Assembly: GCA_949752795.1 (NCBI GenBank)
Contig: OX457056.1
Location: 181,870,428 to 181,934,427 of the forward strand
Reading direction: 5' to 3'
DNA: 64,000 nucleotides
From: Hyperoodon ampullatus
Lineage: Eukaryota; Chordata; Mammalia; Artiodactyla; Ziphiidae
Position 1 is the stretch's first letter; each line of letters opens with the position of its first letter. Below, piece after piece: positions 59,836-64,000 of this stretch. Under the pieces are notes generated by a model, which was given only the letters and a program-made list of their open reading frames with translations, was not told the origin of the DNA and searched no databases. The position numbers and the translations under genes were made by a program.

Positions 59836-60639
59836 AGACTGAACCAATACACTGTAGGGTGCCCTTCCCACTTCTCTTTCTAAAAAGAAACTCAACAGAT
59901 GACTTTAAGAATCTCATGTTGCTTGTGTCCTGCAGAAAATGTTAATATAGGGGATTTATTCCTATTGCTGTCCCAGGAACATGACCAGTTGCTCTTGAAT
60001 GAATTTAGCAGGTTTCCCCTGTGAGTGGCCTTTCATTCCGTCAGTCAGCAAACATGTTCCTGTACCTGATCTGGGTCGGGGCGTGTGAGGGGCAGCCATA
60101 CAGAAGGTGGGCAGACACGTGCACAGTCACCATAGCTGCAGGAGTGCCACACACAGGTGTCTTGCAAAGTCAGGAAATGTCAAGCTCTTAAACAGGGCAT
60201 TTGCCAATTTTCAAATAATATTCTCAATGTTTTTTCATGTGAAACACCCCTAAGAAACAAGGGGCCCAGTGGTCAATCAATCAATCAATAGACCACAGAA
60301 TGGCCAGAAAGTCACAAAATTCTGAGTAAGTACTGTACTTGTTATACTTTTTAATATAAATAACTTGACCCATTGCCTTAAGTTTAGAGGCATTTTATCT
60401 GAAAAGGTATTTGGAGGTTGAAGAAAAACATATTGAGTATATTATTTGAAAAGGTTACTAGCTACTCTTTAAAGATACATTGATCCTTTGTTTCTAGGTT
60501 TTGCAGACACCTTATTGTAATACTTGCTAAACTGTATAGAATACTTAACACAGACCAGTATTGTCCTAAGATATAGGTGTATCATATCACAAAAACACTA
60601 TGGGGTATGTACTTAAAAAAAAAGTTTTCTTTTGAAATA

Positions 60640-60793
60640 ATTCTAGATTCACCGGAAGTTGCAAAGAATTGTACAGAGAGGTCCCATGCACTCTTCACCC
60701 AGCCTCCCCCAATATTAGCATCAAAACCAGGAAACTGACCTTGTATGATCAATCCACAAAGCCAATTCAGATTCTGCCAGTTATACATGGCCT

Positions 60794-60845
<52 letters not shown>

Positions 60846-60950
60846 GAGGCAGGGGAGGGGTCTATGCAGTTTTATCACACGTGTAGCTACATGAAACTAT
60901 CACCACCATTAAGTTACTTAACTATATCATCAGAGTAAGGCTCCCTCTGC
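60640..60950 (-). mobile_element. Old LINE remnant carrying a (TG)n tract
   Basis: gaaataattctagattcacc, gaattgtacagagaggtccc and ttcacccagcctcccccaat come from an old mammalian LINE 3' region in antisense. A (TG)n array at 60795-60842 is embedded in it. Confidence 0.55.
60795..60842 (+). repeat. (TG)24 microsatellite
   Basis: Uninterrupted run of about 48 bp inside an old LINE remnant. Confidence 0.95.
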
Positions 60951-61024
60951 TCCCCCTTTAGAGTCACATCCAACCCCTTTACCCCCATCCCTAACCCAAG
61001 ATATAGATAGACCCAAGGTATAGG

Positions 61025-61150
61025 TATACTTTAATTATTCTCATTTTATATATGAGGAAACTGAGGCACAGTGAAGTTAGCAATTGACCAAGGTCACGTA
61101 GCTAGTAAGTTCTGGGTCTGGTTTTTGAACTCTATCATTAAAAAAGACTC
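61025..61150 (+). mobile_element. MIR SINE, 3' half
   Basis: tatatgaggaaactgaggca and aaggtcacgtagctagtaag. Confidence 0.85.
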
Positions 61151-61387
61151 ATTGTAGGGAGGGGTTTGTGAGAAGCATGTGGGAGTGGAGTCTGGAAGGG
61201 CTTCCTAGATCACTGATCTTTGTCTTGAATAGAGAAAGAGCATCACTTACAAGGGGGAGGGCTGGAACATCGGACCCCGTGGGAGTGGAACTGAGGGCTT
61301 GACAAGCCCTGCTCCCTGCAAAACTGAATCCAGGTTGTCACAGCGGCTAGCCTGGGCTTCCGTGACCTCACAGTGATCCAGTCATCT

Positions 61388-61745
61388 TCATTCCCAAACT
61401 TCTTCTCCCTGTCGGTCCTTTTTTAGTTGCCCAGCAGCCGGGCAGTCATTTTGGACTCCACCTCCAGCATCCTGTCCCTCACCGGGTCTGGCCTTTCTGC
61501 CTCCCAGCCATCCCCCATCCTCCCAGCCACTGCTTGGTTCCAACTTGTCAGTACCCAGTGCCTGCTGCTCTATTAAAGCAGCCCCCCGCAACTGGTTTCG
61601 GGTCTCCCTTGTTACCGCCCATCCCAGTCCGGTCTTCTCATTGTCGTTAAATACGATCATAACTCTCCCCTGTTTAAGAACCTTCAGTGGCTCCTCATTG
61701 CCTATAAGGCTGTCCAAATGCCAAGGCTCTTTGGGATCTAACCCA
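61388..61745 (+). mobile_element. Probable L2 LINE fragment
   Basis: L2-like strings such as ttttggactccacctccagc, ctgtttaagaaccttcagtg and gctcctcattgcctataagg, matching the segment around the end of L2 ORF2. Confidence 0.65.
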
Positions 61746-63867
61746 CGGCGAATGGCTCAGGGTTAGCCAAGCTCTCTCATGCCCCAGGATATTGGCACAA
61801 CTGTGCGTGTCTCCTCCCGTGCTCCTCATCTGGGCCAGACACCGAGCACCGGGCTGAAGCTGCAGGTGTGAATCAGACATGGACCCTGCCTCTGAGGAGA
61901 CCTAAGTCTGATGAGAGAAACGTAACTGCCCCCAAAAGAAAAGAAGGTCAAAAACCAAGAGGTACTTTCAATCGTGCATGAAAGGTGCACATAAGCAGGT
62001 GCGGCTCTGGATGAAGAGCCCTGAGGTGGGAGAAGGTGGGTCACCTGGCTGGGACGAGGATGACAGTGGCAAGCCTGGAGTCTGGATCCACGCGCCTCCC
62101 CAGGCCAGGGCAGGACACTTCCTGGAGTCCCCGCAGGCCATGCAGGTGGCCCTCACTGTGCTGATCAGAAGGTCGTGGGTCAAGGGGGTCAGGCAGAGTG
62201 TCACACTTGCCAAGGTGAGGCTGAGCCAGCGCACTGGGGTAAGGACCGTGTTATGCACTCAGGAAGCCAGGCTGCCCTGGTGGTGGGCAGCCCTGGGTGG
62301 GCCGCTAAAGGCAATTTCTGATTGGCTTCATTCAAGAGAGGTGGCTTCAGTCTAATCACCTAACGGACCACAGCCTTGATTTGCAAGGATGCAGGCACTG
62401 CCTTCCAGGGCAACATTCCCTGATGCCCTCTGGGGTGGCGACAGTTCCATTTAAAGGCCCCTCTGCCTTAGCGGATTAGGATGTGGGAGAAGCGGAGACT
62501 TCAGCAAATGCAGGAGCATCTCTATTAACAGGCCCAAAGGGAGAGGACAGGGCAGCAGTGGCTTCGGGCCCAGGGCAAGGGATGGACGGGAAGAACACAG
62601 GGCTGGGCTATGATGGGTGGAGCAGGCTCAGCCCCTGGAGAAGCCACATCCCTTCTGGGTGCCAAGTTTATGAATGGGATAAAGACACTGGTAAGACGTG
62701 GACTGAATTCACTTATGACTGGAGGCTCTGAGGGCTAGTGAATTTGCAAGAAGAGATCAACAGGGGTGTTAGGCTGAGTTCACAGGCTGGAGTCTAGCAC
62801 AAGAGAACAGAAAGTCAGGTCCTGCGTCTACGTCCAGTAGCCCACAGTCAGGGCTGAAGGGCCTGCGACCAGGGCAGGTGCACAGGGCCCCTACTCAGAA
62901 GGACCCTGCGTTAGGAATTCACTGCTCTCTGGTGGCTGTCTTGAGGCTGTCAGCCATTTTGCCTTTAAATTTGTGTTTTGTAAGTGAACTCTGATGGGCC
63001 AGGGGAGCATGTGCAAGGGCTTAGAACCTCAATTCTCCGGTGGTCCTGCCCCTGGCAGCCTCCTGCTTCCAGGGATGCTGAGCCACCCACTGTCTCCTGG
63101 TGCCCCAGGCCAACAGCCCCCCTCCTCCCGGTGACTGCTGCCACCCCCTTCCCCTAGTCTGGCAGAGGGCTGGGGTCAGGGCCACCAACCCAGCACAGTC
63201 TCAGGGTGGAGCACGGTGGTGACAGTCCTGGCTGTGGTTGACAGCACCAGTGCACAGGGTAGGGCATCGGGCTGCGGGAAAGGGACATGCCTGGTTGGAC
63301 TTCCTCGCCCAGGATGGGGCACGGCGCCGCGGTCCAGTGGCTGCCAAGAGGGAAACCCGCAGCTGGTGGGAGTGTGCGCTGCACCTCGGGGGACCCTGGG
63401 TGCCTGTGAGTGGTCTCCTCTCATCCCACGAGTATCTCCTCCACCCAAGGGAGTGAGCCATTTAAACAGCAAATAGAAAACCCCATGCCTGGGTCTGTCC
63501 CTAGGCCCCTACGAAGAATAGCTACACCTGCTCCCGTGTCACAGTGCTTCGTGAGGCCGTCAAGCCCCTTGGTGCCCTCTTCCCACCACAGTGGAGCAGC
63601 TCAGCCTTGTTTGCATAAGGCCCTCGTAGCACAGTGCCGGGATCATCACCTCCTTTATTCCAGACTCATGTCTATGAACACAGCCTCTGGGCTCTTTGCT
63701 CCTGTAGCTGCCCCTCCACTGTACTCAGAACCAAGTACCTAATTTGTGGGGCCCAGTGCAAAATAAAAATGCAGCGCTCCGTCTTCAAAAAGCAGGGGAA
63801 AAGCACCATTATAGGCATCAGATATAAAATTTCTCCTTTCTTCCATGAGCTCCCTTTCAATCTGCCA
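61746..63867. other. Unique sequence at the right end
   Basis: Moderately GC-rich with chance frames. None contains the missing first half of the ARHGAP22 PH domain, which should lie further right. Confidence 0.45.
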
Positions 63868-64000
63868 AAGTGTGGTCCCAGGCCAGCAGTGCAGCATCAC
63901 CTGGGAGCGCATTAGAAATGCAGGTCCTCTGGCCCCATCCCAGACCCTGGAATCAGTAACTCTGGGGATGAGCCCAGCATTCTAGGTTTTGATAAGTGCT
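63868..64000 (+). mobile_element. hAT-type MITE remnant cut by the window edge
   Basis: aaagtgtggtcccaggccag, cagcatcacctgggagcgca and ctggaatcagtaactctggg match the MER20/MER5-like family. It continues past position 64000. Confidence 0.7.

Overview
The window is mammalian nuclear DNA, almost certainly from a cetacean (whale or dolphin). The strongest evidence is a set of 13 copies of the tRNA-Glu-derived CHR SINE, which begins ggcttccctggtggcgcagt and ends in poly(A). Most copies have clean target-site duplications. They lie among older mammalian repeats: L2, MIR, old L1, hAT-Charlie/MER1, Tigger, MaLR LTR. The species cannot be fixed from this window.

The only gene I can support is ARHGAP22 (a Rac-directed RhoGAP), on the minus strand, and only two coding pieces are present. 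At 5636-5764 is an internal exon encoding the C-terminal part of the PH domain, with a good acceptor and donor and phase 1 at both ends. At 44930-44981, inside a CpG island (about 44290-45480), is a short first coding exon, MGLCCCKDWRGHLRAPK, with a strong Kozak context, a strong donor and a TATA-like box about 240 bp upstream. Its end phase matches the 5636-5764 exon, so direct splicing across a 39 kb intron would give an isoform that lacks the N-terminal half of the PH domain and carries a Cys-rich, possibly lipidated N-terminus. I found no exons for the first half of the PH domain or for the RhoGAP domain, so they should lie beyond the right and left edges respectively.

Layout, left to right: 1-5.6 kb is intron with L1 and two long L2 fragments. 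5.6-5.8 kb is the PH exon. 5.8-44.9 kb is a large intron holding a nested L1/hAT/SINE block (7.5-10.2 kb), L2 (12.1-12.7 kb), L1 (18.0-19.65 kb), Tigger plus a solo ERV LTR (20.3-21.2 kb), a MER1 in a degenerate tandem repeat (26.0-26.85 kb), an exonless CpG-rich patch (28.36-28.7 kb) and a 4.2 kb L1 carrying three SINEs (33.0-37.26 kb). 44.3-45.5 kb is the CpG-island promoter and first exon. 45.5-64 kb is upstream sequence, which is intron for longer isoforms, with a candidate enhancer near 47.47 kb, a GGAT/GGTG tandem repeat with quadruplex motifs, an MLT1 LTR, five further SINEs, two (TG)n tracts and many MIRs.

No microbial-type system, CRISPR array, tRNA/rRNA gene or second protein-coding gene is visible. 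The long ORFs are chance frames in GC-rich or repeat DNA. The most interesting biology is the alternative promoter and N-terminus of ARHGAP22 and the candidate regulatory sites around it.
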